A stretch of DNA of 33,777 nt from Betaproteobacteria bacterium (lineage in GTDB: Bacteria; Pseudomonadota; Gammaproteobacteria; Burkholderiales; SG8-41): positions 1 through 33,777 of the forward strand of contig JACPEF010000060.1 in the NCBI GenBank assembly GCA_016183675.1, written 5' to 3'. This document shows positions 22,000 through 30,438 of this stretch, piece by piece (position 1 is the first letter of the stretch; each line of letters opens with the position of its first letter). Under the pieces are notes generated by a model. The model was not told the DNA's origin and did not search any database. It saw only the letters and a program-made list of their open reading frames with translations. The position numbers and the translations under genes are program-made.

Positions 22000-23397
22000 A
22001 TGAACGAGATGAGAGTGCTCGCGCCGACCGGGGTGCTCGGCTCGGGATTCCTCGAAACCTCCTTCGAAGCGGCGCTCGCGCGCAAGCCCCACTTCATCGG
22101 CTGCGACGCGGGCTCGACCGACCCCGGCCCGAGCCATCTCGGCGCCGGCCATTGCGCGTTTCCGCACGCCGCGGTGAAGCGCGACCTCCGGTTGATGCTG
22201 CTCGGGGCGCGGCGGCTCGGCGTGCCGCTTCTCATCGGCTCCGCCGGCACCGCGGGCGCCGATGTCCACCTCGACTGGGTGTCCGGCATCGTGAAGGAAA
22301 TCGCGGGCGAGGAACGATTATCCTTCAGACTCGCGCTGACCCACGCCGAGCAGTCGAAGGATTATCTGAAGCGCCGGCTGCGCGAGGGCCGCATCAGGCC
22401 GCTCCATCCCGCTCCCGAGTTCAACGAGGCCGTGATCGAACGCGGCGAGCGCTTCGTCGGCATGATGGGCGCCGAGCCCTTCCTCAGGGCGCTCGAGGCG
22501 GGAGCGGATGTCGTCATCGCCGGGCGATCCAGCGACACCGCGATCTTCGCGGGCCTGCCGATGAAGCACGGCTTTCCCGCAGGGCTCGCGTGGCACGCGG
22601 CCAAGATCCTCGAGTGCGGCGCGGCGGCGGTCGTGAACCGCAAGACGCCCGACTGCATGACGGCGGCGATCCGCAGCGATCATTTCATCGTCGAGGCGCC
22701 GGACCCCGAACTCGCCTGCACGCCGCAGAGCATCGCCGCGCACAGCCTCTACGAGAACGCCGACCCGTTTCTCATCAAGGAATGCTCGGGCACGCTGGAT
22801 TTGACGCGGTCCCGCTACGAAGCCGTCAGCGATCGGGCGGTCAGGGTGTCGGGCAGCGGGTTCAGTCCGGCCGATCGCTACACGGTCAAGCTCGAGGGCG
22901 CCGAGAAGATCGGCTACCAGAGCGTCGTGATCGGCTCGGTGCGCGATCCGTTCATCATCCGCAGAATCGACGAGTGGACCGAGCGCCTGAAGGAGCGCGT
23001 GCATGCGCGCGTGAAGCAGATCTACGGCGATTCCCTGCCGCCGGACCAGTACCATATCTGCATCCGGATCTACGGCAAGAACGGGACGATGGGGCCGCTC
23101 GAGCCGGTCAAGGAGATCCGCTCCCACGAGCTCGCCCTGGTGATCGAGGCGACCGCGCCCGCGCAGGAAATCGCAAGCTCGCTCGGCGGGGTCATCCGCC
23201 ACCAGGCCCTGCATCTGCCGATACCGGAATGGAGCGGGCTCATCACCGCGCTCGCCTGCCCCTACAATCCGGCCCATCTGGACCGCGGCGCTGTCTACCG
23301 CTTCAACGTCAACCACGTCGTGGAGCCCGACGATCCCTACGAGATGTTCCCGATGGAGCTCTACGCGGTCGACGGCGCGCACGTAAAGAGTCTGTAA
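22000..23397 (+). CDS. AtuA-like (DUF1446) acyclic terpene utilisation family protein
   Basis: RVLAPTGVLGSGF...GCDAGSTDPGPSHLGAG, GSAGTAGADVHLDWV, ADVVIAGRSSDTAIFAGLPM; ATG at 22000 likely start. Confidence 0.85.
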   Translation: MNEMRVLAPTGVLGSGFLETSFEAALARKPHFIGCDAGSTDPGPSHLGAGHCAFPHAAVKRDLRLMLLGARRLGVPLLIGSAGTAGADVHLDWVSGIVKEIAGEERLSFRLALTHAEQSKDYLKRRLREGRIRPLHPAPEFNEAVIERGERFVGMMGAEPFLRALEAGADVVIAGRSSDTAIFAGLPMKHGFPAGLAWHAAKILECGAAAVVNRKTPDCMTAAIRSDHFIVEAPDPELACTPQSIAAHSLYENADPFLIKECSGTLDLTRSRYEAVSDRAVRVSGSGFSPADRYTVKLEGAEKIGYQSVVIGSVRDPFIIRRIDEWTERLKERVHARVKQIYGDSLPPDQYHICIRIYGKNGTMGPLEPVKEIRSHELALVIEATAPAQEIASSLGGVIRHQALHLPIPEWSGLITALACPYNPAHLDRGAVYRFNVNHVVEPDDPYEMFPMELYAVDGAHVKSL

Positions 23398-23799
23398 GAT
23401 CAAGTACTGAACCGCCAAGACGCCAAGGCGCCAGGAATGACGATAACGAAACCGCAGATAAACGCAGATGAACGCGGATAGGACTCAAGATCCTTCTGCC
23501 TTCCCCCGTCCCGCCGCGCTGCATCGCGTCGGGCGTTCACCGGCTCAAACATGCGCAGGCACGTTTTTCGAAACCCCGGCTCACCCTTCTGCCTTCTGCC
23601 TTGCCTTTTCTCGCCGCCGATGAATCCCGTTCCAATGTCCGTCTTCCAGGTGTGTCGCGGACCATCGATCATGAGGAGTTTGCGGATGTCATTGGAACGG
23701 GATGAACGCCGATAGACGCCGACGACAGGATGCGAGATGCGAGATATGATATGCGAGATGCGAGATGGGACTTGAGTCGGATCACGCATCCCGCATCCT

Positions 23800-23832
<33 letters not shown>

Positions 23833-23872
23833 ACGATTTACGATTTACGATTTACGATTCACGGATTCAAGT

Positions 23873-24181
23873 ATGACAGCGCTCGCCAAGCTCGCGCGGC
23901 TCATTCGAAGCAAGAATGCCGGCCCGTTCGAGCTCACCTTCGACATCATGTTCGAAGACGCGGCCACCTACGAGCGCGTCAAGCGGTCAGGTGCGCTCAG
24001 CCGCGAAGCGGTGGCCGCGTCCTACGGGCTGCCCCCGGAGAAGGTCAAGTTCTTCTTCTGCGATAACGCCCTTGCGGTCAAGGCGTCGATCCCGCGCCCC
24101 ATCGCGCAGGGTGACCTCGCCGACAGCGACGGGCACGGCGGACAGCAGTACGCGCCGCTGATGGACATCGAGGTCCCCTGA
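23873..24181 (+). CDS. DUF4387-like protein, partner of AtuA-like
   Basis: LAKLARLIRSKNAGPFELTFDIMFEDAATYERVKRSG; positioned downstream of the AtuA-like gene; ATG 23873. Confidence 0.82.
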   Translation: MTALAKLARLIRSKNAGPFELTFDIMFEDAATYERVKRSGALSREAVAASYGLPPEKVKFFFCDNALAVKASIPRPIAQGDLADSDGHGGQQYAPLMDIEVP

Positions 24182-24298
24182 TGCCGTTCCAGCCAGAATC
24201 TCCAATGGTAGGGGCCGGGCAGTCTGATCGATTTCGGTAAAGCAGGTGGGAACGGCATAAAATATGAGCGCCTGCAAGATAACAGGAGGAAAAGTGCG

Positions 24299-25282
24299 GT
24301 GAAGGCCATAGTTTTGCGCTCTGCGGCGATCGTCATATTCACTGCGCCTGCAAGCCTCGTGCCGGGGCACACTGCGATGGCGCAAAACTATCCCACCAAG
24401 CCGATCCGTCTCATCGTGCCTTTCGTGCCCGGCGCCGGAACCGACATCACCGGGCGCACCATAGCCAAGAAGCTCTCGGAGCGCTGGGGCCACCAGGTCG
24501 TCGTGGACAATCGCACGGGAGCGGCGGGCGCGATCGGCGTCGAGATCACGGCGCAAGCCACCCCCGACGGCTACACGATCTGCCTCATCTCGGCATCGCA
24601 TACGGTCAACGCGGCGACCAATCCCAGGCTGCCGTACGACCTGACGAAGGACTTGCAGGCGATTACCCAGGCAACTTCCCTCTTCTACGTGCTGGCCGTC
24701 AATCCGTCAGTGCCGGCGAAATCCGTGCAGGAACTCATTGCGCATGCGAAGGCGAACCCCGGCAAGCTCAACTTCGGCTCCTCCGGCACCGGCGGCCTGC
24801 AGCATTTTGCGGGCGAGATGCTGGCGCACATGGGGGGCATCAAGATCGTCCACGTGCCGTTCAAGGGCGGAGCGGCGTCGATCACTTCGGCGATCGCCGG
24901 AGAAACCCAGATCGCGCTCAGCACGCTCCTCGGCGTGCGGCCGCACATGACGGCGGGCCGCCTGCGGGTGCTCGCCGTCTCCGCCAGCAAGCGCTCCCCG
25001 GCGGTCCCCGATTTCCCCACCATTGCCGAGGCCGGGGTGCCGGGTTACGAGGTGGACCAATGGTACGGAATCATCACTTCCGCCAAGGTCTCCACGGCCA
25101 TCGTGAAGAAGCTTTCGGCGGCGATCGTCGAAGCGGTCCAGTCGCCAGAGGTCAAGCAACGCCTCACGGCCGATGGTTCCACTCCGGTGGGCACGACGCC
25201 GGAGCAGTTCAACGCGCACATCCAGTCCGAGATCGCCAAATGGCGCAAGCTCGTCAAGGACGCCGGGCTGCAACTGCATTGA
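24299..25282 (+). CDS. TctC/Bug-family solute-binding protein
   Basis: GTG start after AGGAGGAAAA; YPTKPIRLIVPFVPGAGTDITGRTIAKKLSERWGHQVVVDNRTGAAGAIG. Confidence 0.94.
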   Translation: MKAIVLRSAAIVIFTAPASLVPGHTAMAQNYPTKPIRLIVPFVPGAGTDITGRTIAKKLSERWGHQVVVDNRTGAAGAIGVEITAQATPDGYTICLISASHTVNAATNPRLPYDLTKDLQAITQATSLFYVLAVNPSVPAKSVQELIAHAKANPGKLNFGSSGTGGLQHFAGEMLAHMGGIKIVHVPFKGGAASITSAIAGETQIALSTLLGVRPHMTAGRLRVLAVSASKRSPAVPDFPTIAEAGVPGYEVDQWYGIITSAKVSTAIVKKLSAAIVEAVQSPEVKQRLTADGSTPVGTTPEQFNAHIQSEIAKWRKLVKDAGLQLH

Positions 25283-25342
25283 GCGACGTCCTTACACGAT
25301 TCACGATTTACGAGTTACGATGCACGATTTACGGCTCCCTAC

Positions 25343-26737
25343 ATGAGCTTCGCGCTCGAACTGGCGAAACGGATCAATGCCGTCACTTTTAATGAACTGC
25401 CGCCTGAGGCAGTTCATTGGGCGAAGGTCGGCATCCTGGATACCGTCGGCGTGACGCTCGCGGGCGCGGGCGAGGAAGCGACCCGGATCGTGGCGGACGT
25501 CGTGCTGCGAGGCGCGGCGGACGGCCCCGCGCTTGTCTTCGGCCGCAGCCTGCGCGTGAACGCGCTCGATGCCGCGCTGGTAAACGGCACCGCCTCGCAT
25601 GCGCTCGACTTCGACGACTGCAACAACACGCTCGGAGGGCACCCCTCGGTGCCCATACTCCCGGCGCTGATCGCGCTCGCGGAGGACACCGGCGCGAGCG
25701 GCCGCGATTTCATCGCCGCCTACGTCGCCGGCTTCGAGACCGAGTGCAAGTTCTCGCTCGGCGTCAACTTCTACCAGTACACCCGCGGCTGGCACCCCAC
25801 CACGACCATCGGCGTCTTCGGCTGCGCCGCGGCATGCACGCGGCTGCTCGGTCTGCCCGACGAGAAGGTCGCAACGGCGCTCGCGATCGCGGCCTCGCTC
25901 GCTTCCGGCATCAAGTCGAACTTCGGCACCATGACAAAGCCGCTGCACGTCGGCCACTGCGCGCGCAACGGCCTGCTCGCGGCGCTGCTCGCGCGCGAGG
26001 GCTACACCGCGAGCGCCAACGCGTTCGAGCACAGGCAGGGCTACTTCAACGTGTTCAACGGCGAAGGCAACTACGATGCGGGCAAGGTCCTGCCGGCCTG
26101 GGGCCGGCCGTTCGACATCGTGAGCCCCGGCATCGCCATCAAGCAATACCCGTGCTGCGGCAGCACGCATCCGGCGCTCGACGCGATGCTCGCGCTGCGG
26201 CGCACGCATCGCCTCCACGCCGACGACATTACGCGCATTGACGTGTGGATACACGCGCGGCGCCTCGAGCACACCAACCGGCCCGATCCGCGCACTTCGC
26301 TCGACGCGAAGTTCAGCGTGCAATACTGCGTCGCGCGCGCGGCGACGGACGGCAAAATCGTGATCGACCAGTTCGAGGGCGACGCGTTGAACGAGCCAGC
26401 GGTGCGGCGCCTGCTGCCGAAGGTCCATGCCGCGCCGTACTCCACCGCGCAGTTTCCCGCCGACAATCACTTCGGCGCCGAGGTGAAGGTGGAGACGCGG
26501 GACGGCCGCGTGCTCTCGACCAAGGTGGACCAGCCGTTCGGGCGCACCGCGGATCACTCGCTACCGCCCGAATTGCTCAAGGAAAAATTCGAGCAGTGCG
26601 CAGCTCGCGCACTGCCGCGAGAGCGGATCGCGTCGGTATATTCAACGATACACGGTTTGGAGAACCTCAAGGATGTGCGCGAGCTGACCGCGATCATCGC
26701 GGGGGAAACCGGCCGGGCGCGGGCCGCAGCGGCCTGA
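25343..26737 (+). CDS. MmgE/PrpD family protein
   Basis: VHWAKVGILDTVGVTLAG, NGTASHALDFDDCNNTLGGHPSVPILPAL, IKQYPCCGSTHPALDAM. Confidence 0.93.
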   Translation: MSFALELAKRINAVTFNELPPEAVHWAKVGILDTVGVTLAGAGEEATRIVADVVLRGAADGPALVFGRSLRVNALDAALVNGTASHALDFDDCNNTLGGHPSVPILPALIALAEDTGASGRDFIAAYVAGFETECKFSLGVNFYQYTRGWHPTTTIGVFGCAAACTRLLGLPDEKVATALAIAASLASGIKSNFGTMTKPLHVGHCARNGLLAALLAREGYTASANAFEHRQGYFNVFNGEGNYDAGKVLPAWGRPFDIVSPGIAIKQYPCCGSTHPALDAMLALRRTHRLHADDITRIDVWIHARRLEHTNRPDPRTSLDAKFSVQYCVARAATDGKIVIDQFEGDALNEPAVRRLLPKVHAAPYSTAQFPADNHFGAEVKVETRDGRVLSTKVDQPFGRTADHSLPPELLKEKFEQCAARALPRERIASVYSTIHGLENLKDVRELTAIIAGETGRARAAAA

Positions 26738-26789
26738 AAGGACCACCTCTTACCGCAGAGGACGCGGAGCAAAACACCAACAATAATTG

Positions 26790-26965
26790 AGCCGCAGATA
26801 AACGCGGATACACGCGGATGAGATCAAAGGCAGACATCAGCCACGGAAACACACGCAAACACACGGAAAAAAGGAAGGAATCGGGTTTCGGCTCTCGATT
26901 CATCGTTCATCATTCATCAATCATCGTTGCTCTTTCTAGCCGCCGAGACGCCGATAAGATCAAGA
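26790..26965. repeat. Dispersed intergenic repeat block, copy 2
   Basis: Parallels 19231-19440, without the hairpin present in copy 1. Confidence 0.82.
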
Positions 26966-27206
26966 ACTGAACCGCCAAGGCAGCCAAGGCGCCCAGAAAA
27001 GTTACAATGAAACCGCCAATGGGCGCCCATCCCTCATCCGTTCCCCTTCTCCCGAGTGGAGAAGGGCCAGCTCGAGCCTCCCCTCCCCCTCATTCTGGGA
27101 GAGGGGCGGGGGTGAGGGTCGAACGCCGATTAGAATCATTGAGCGGCGAGCGGTGAACAGTGAACGGAGAAAGCAGCGCTGCGCGCAACAAAGGAGGTGG
27201 GGCAGA

Positions 27207-27653
27207 ATGGGACAAGGCGAAATCCGAGGCTACACCGTGCAGGCTCGCTCGACCGACACGTTCGGACGGGTGCTCTGCAATACCCGCAACCACCATTTCA
27301 TCGTCGATGGCCCCGTCCAGAACGGGTGTCCGGGCGAGGCCGTTACGCCCGCTGAACTCTTCTTGACGGGCATCGCGGCCTGCGGGGTCGAGCTCCTTCA
27401 GGTCATCGCGCGGGAAGAGCAGTTTCCGCTGCGGGCGGTCAACGTCGAGATTGCGGGTGCGCTCGATCGGAGCAACCCGGTGCGGCGTGACGTGAGCGTG
27501 TTCAACTCCGTGCAACTGCGTTTCCAGCTTAAGGGTGTGACGCAGGTACAGGGAGGCGTGCTCATCGCTCGATTCAAGGGCCGGTGACCGCTCTATGGCA
27601 GCGTCGCAGTTGCGACGCCGGATGTCCGGGTGGACGTGAGCACCGCGGCGTAA
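27207..27653 (+). CDS. Predicted selenoprotein: OsmC-family protein with TGA at 27585-27587 read as Sec
   Basis: AAGGAGGTGGGGCAGA RBS; MGQGEIRGYTVQARSTDTFGRVLCNTRNHHFIVDGP...LTGIAACGVELLQVI...VTQVQGGVLIARFKGR-U-PLYGSVAVATPDVRVDVSTAA*. Sec takes the place of the second OsmC Cys (CP motif). Confidence 0.86.
27585..27618 (+). promoter_or_regulatory. Predicted bacterial SECIS element for the OsmC selenoprotein
   Basis: UGA at 27585; stem GCGUCGC (27601-27607), loop AGUU (27608-27611), GCGACGC (27612-27618); apical loop starts 20 nt after UGA. Confidence 0.82.
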
Positions 27654-27721
27654 CCGGAGCGGAGACTTCAGGGTCAGGCCCCATTTAAAGATTTATCTAT
27701 CAATAGGTTGGAGTTCATTTC

Positions 27722-27840
27722 ATGCCGCGTCCGAGGCCTCTCAGATTGGCCAGGTTGCCGTTGCATATTATCCAGCGCGGTAATGACCGCGATGCACGCG
27801 AACCACTGAAAATTTACACTTGCCCTATTCATCACTGCTT
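27722..27840 (+). pseudogene. N-terminal remnant of a REP-associated tyrosine transposase (RAYT / IS200-like Y1)
   Basis: MPRPRPLRLARLPLHIIQRGNDR followed by loss of homology; preceded by GGGTCAGGCCCCATTTAAAG leader-like sequence. Confidence 0.65.
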
Positions 27841-27845
27841 ATCAG

Positions 27846-29006
27846 ATGCGGATCTTCGTCCTAGGGGCCGGGGCCACCGGCTCGTTACTCGCGCGACTTC
27901 TCGTCCGCCAGGGTCACCAGGTCACGTGCGGCGACCGGGACCTGGATCGCGCGCGTCGCTTCCTGGGCAAGAAGTCTCGTATCCCGGTCCGGCAGGTGAA
28001 CGCGCGCAACCTCTGGAACATCGTGAAGGCGGCGAGGGGCAGTCATCTGATCGTCAACGCCTGTCCGGCCGTTTTGAACAAGATCGTCCTGCGCGCCGCG
28101 CTCCGCGTGCGCGCCCACTATCTCGATACCGCCTCACACCTCACTGATACCCCCTTTCAAGCCGAACAGCTCCGTTTCGAGACGCGCTTCAGGGCGAAAC
28201 GCCGCACCGCCGTGATCAATGCCGGCGCGTCTCCTGGCCTCACGAACCTGCTCGTGGCGCGCAGTGCCGACCTCCTCGACGGGGTCGAGGCCGTCCACAT
28301 ACGGCTCTTTGAGAGCACCGACAGCGACGATCCCGTGTCGCAGTGGTCTCCTGAGGCGGCCTTCGACGAAGCGGTGTCGCGGCCGGGCGTCTACAGGCAT
28401 GGCCGCTTCCACCTGGGCAAACGTTTTGGTGAGCGGGAGGTGTTCCGCTTTCCGCCCCCCATCGGCCCGGTCGGCGTCGTGCTCGCGGCGCAGGACGAGG
28501 TGGTCACGCTGCCGCGCGTCCTCAACATGCGCGAGATGGACGTCAAGATCGGGGGGAACGACTTCGAACGCCTGCGCCGCTGGTACCGACAGGGCAAGCT
28601 CAGGAAGTCGCACGGTCCGGCGGCGAATCGTTTTCCGCAGACCCCGACCCCGCGCCAGGTAGCCCGGCTCCTCGCCCGCGGCGTGCTGTACCATGCGCGC
28701 TTTGCCGCGGCCGTGATGGTGCGAGGCCGGAAAGGCGAACGTCGCGCGGTGATCCGCTGGGATGCCAACTTCCCCACCCTTCACCAGATCCGCCGCCACG
28801 AGGTGCATGCCTCACCGATCGCCTGGGGGACCGCTCACCTCGCTGCATTGTTCGTGAAGCATTTTCCGCGCAAGCTGCACGGCGTCCGTCCACCCGAAGC
28901 CTTGCCGGCCAGGACTCGCCAGGCCATACTCGCCGGCGCGCGCGCGTACGGCATACGCATCGGCAAGCGGGTCACCTTGCTCAAGCCGCTGGACGACGAG
29001 GAGTAA
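27846..29006 (+). CDS. Saccharopine dehydrogenase-like NAD(P)-binding protein
   Basis: MRIFVLGAGATGSLLARLLVRQGHQVTCGDRDLDRARRF; HYLDTASHLTDTPFQ; VINAGASPGLTNLL. Confidence 0.85.
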   Translation: MRIFVLGAGATGSLLARLLVRQGHQVTCGDRDLDRARRFLGKKSRIPVRQVNARNLWNIVKAARGSHLIVNACPAVLNKIVLRAALRVRAHYLDTASHLTDTPFQAEQLRFETRFRAKRRTAVINAGASPGLTNLLVARSADLLDGVEAVHIRLFESTDSDDPVSQWSPEAAFDEAVSRPGVYRHGRFHLGKRFGEREVFRFPPPIGPVGVVLAAQDEVVTLPRVLNMREMDVKIGGNDFERLRRWYRQGKLRKSHGPAANRFPQTPTPRQVARLLARGVLYHARFAAAVMVRGRKGERRAVIRWDANFPTLHQIRRHEVHASPIAWGTAHLAALFVKHFPRKLHGVRPPEALPARTRQAILAGARAYGIRIGKRVTLLKPLDDEE

Positions 29007-29166
29007 GCCGAAAGCTTCTCGCACAGCGACGGGTCGGATAGCGCGCTTGCGGAACCTTTGTCGAAGCTCGCCACGATAATGGGATGCGATCTGGGTTAAG
29101 ATTGCGCGTGAGGTTGACCGGGTTCGAAGTTCTCGACTGTCTGTGCTCTCCGCGGCCAAGGTTGTC

Positions 29167-30162
29167 ATGAGCGGCTCCGATCCGCGTCTGTCCCGGTTTA
29201 TCTGCGGCTTGCTCGGGGCGCTGCTCGCGGGCCTTGCTGCCGCGCCGCTCGCGGCCGCGCAGGCGTATCCCTCCGGGCCGATGCGCCTCGTGGTGCCCTT
29301 TCCTCCCGGCGGCGGCACCGACATCCTGAGCCGCATGATCGCGCAGAAGCTGAACGAGGCGTGGGCCCAGCCGGTGGTCGTCGACAATCGGCCCGGCGCC
29401 GGCGGCACGGTCGGAACGGCGATCGTCGCCAAGGCGACCGGCGACGGCCACACCATACTGGTCATGCCCGCGGGCTACGCGGCCCACGCGAGCCTTTACA
29501 AGAGTCTCCCCTACAACCCGCCGCGCGACCTCGCCCCGGTTTCGAGGCTCGCTTCCGGGCCGCTGGTGCTGGTGGTGCACCCCTCGATGCCGGCGAAATC
29601 GGTGAAGGAGCTTATCGCCCTGGCGAAGAAGCACCCCGGGGAGATCAACTTCGGCTCGGCGGGAGCCGGCACCCTGCCTCACCTCTCCGCCGAGCTGTTC
29701 AGCTCGATGGGCGGCATCAGGATGGTCCACATCCCGTACAAGGGTGCAGGCGCCGCCGTCACCGACGTGCTCGCGGGGCGCGTTCCCGTGTACTTCATGA
29801 ACATCCTGCAGAGCCTGTCGCTGGTGAAGGCGGGAAAGCTCCGCGCCCTCGGCGTGACGACACCCGAACGCACCCCGATCGCGCCGGAAATCCCGGCGAT
29901 CGCGGAAGGCGGGCTCAAGGGGTTCGATATGACCAACTGGTACGGGATGCTGGTGCCCGCTTCGACGCCGCTCGAGGTGATCGCCAAGCTCAACGCCGAA
30001 GTGGCGCGCATCCTCCGGCTTCCCGAACTCACGGGCCGCCTCGCGCAGGACGGCATGACGGTGGTCGCAAGCACGCCGGAGGAGTTCGCGGAGTTCCTGA
30101 AGAGCGAGACGGCGAAGCTCGCCCGCGTCATCGAAACGGCCGGCATCAGGGGAACGCTTTGA
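29167..30162 (+). CDS. TctC/Bug-family solute-binding protein
   Basis: YPSGPMRLVVPFPPGGGTDILSRMIAQKLNEAWAQPVVVDNRPGAGGTVG. Confidence 0.94.
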   Translation: MSGSDPRLSRFICGLLGALLAGLAAAPLAAAQAYPSGPMRLVVPFPPGGGTDILSRMIAQKLNEAWAQPVVVDNRPGAGGTVGTAIVAKATGDGHTILVMPAGYAAHASLYKSLPYNPPRDLAPVSRLASGPLVLVVHPSMPAKSVKELIALAKKHPGEINFGSAGAGTLPHLSAELFSSMGGIRMVHIPYKGAGAAVTDVLAGRVPVYFMNILQSLSLVKAGKLRALGVTTPERTPIAPEIPAIAEGGLKGFDMTNWYGMLVPASTPLEVIAKLNAEVARILRLPELTGRLAQDGMTVVASTPEEFAEFLKSETAKLARVIETAGIRGTL

Positions 30163-30164
30163 AC

Positions 30165-30290
30165 CGGTGACTCGTGACTGCTTTGAGGGATGAGGGACGA
30201 GGGATCACGAAAAAGTGACGAGAACTGGTGACGAGAACTGGTGACGGATACTAGTGACGGGATGCTGGTGACGGGATGCTGGTGACGGAT
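30165..30290. repeat. GTGACG-rich imperfect tandem array, left arm
   Basis: GTGACGAGAACTG GTGACGAGAACTG GTGACGGATACTA GTGACGGGATGCTG GTGACGGGATGCTG GTGACGGATA. Confidence 0.8.
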
Positions 30291-30337
30291 ATAGGCGATG
30301 AGTAAGGTCCGATAGCGGGGCGCTCTTACAGCGCTTT

Positions 30338-30407
30338 TCGTCACCATTTTACGTCACCATCTTTCGTCACTTTTTTCCGTCACTCCGTCACCGCGTCACT
30401 TCGTCAT
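30338..30407. repeat. CGTCAC-rich imperfect tandem array, right arm
   Basis: TTCGTCACCATTTTACGTCACCATCTTTCGTCAC...CGTCACTCCGTCACCGCGTCACTTCGTCA. Confidence 0.8.
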
Positions 30408-30438
30408 TCTCTTTTTTCTCGGCGTCTTGACGGTTCAA

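Noticed and set aside
27585-27587. TGA as the true end of the OsmC gene
   Set aside because: It would remove the conserved second Cys and the last strand; 22 further in-frame codons match an OsmC C-terminus and a SECIS hairpin follows.
25280-30162. Other genes ending in TGA (tctC 25282, MmgE 26737, tctC 30162, DUF4387 24181, Nudix 8884, aceB 7135) as Sec read-through candidates
   Set aside because: Each protein is full length for its family at the TGA, and the downstream frame enters repeats, intergenic DNA or the next gene without conserved protein features.
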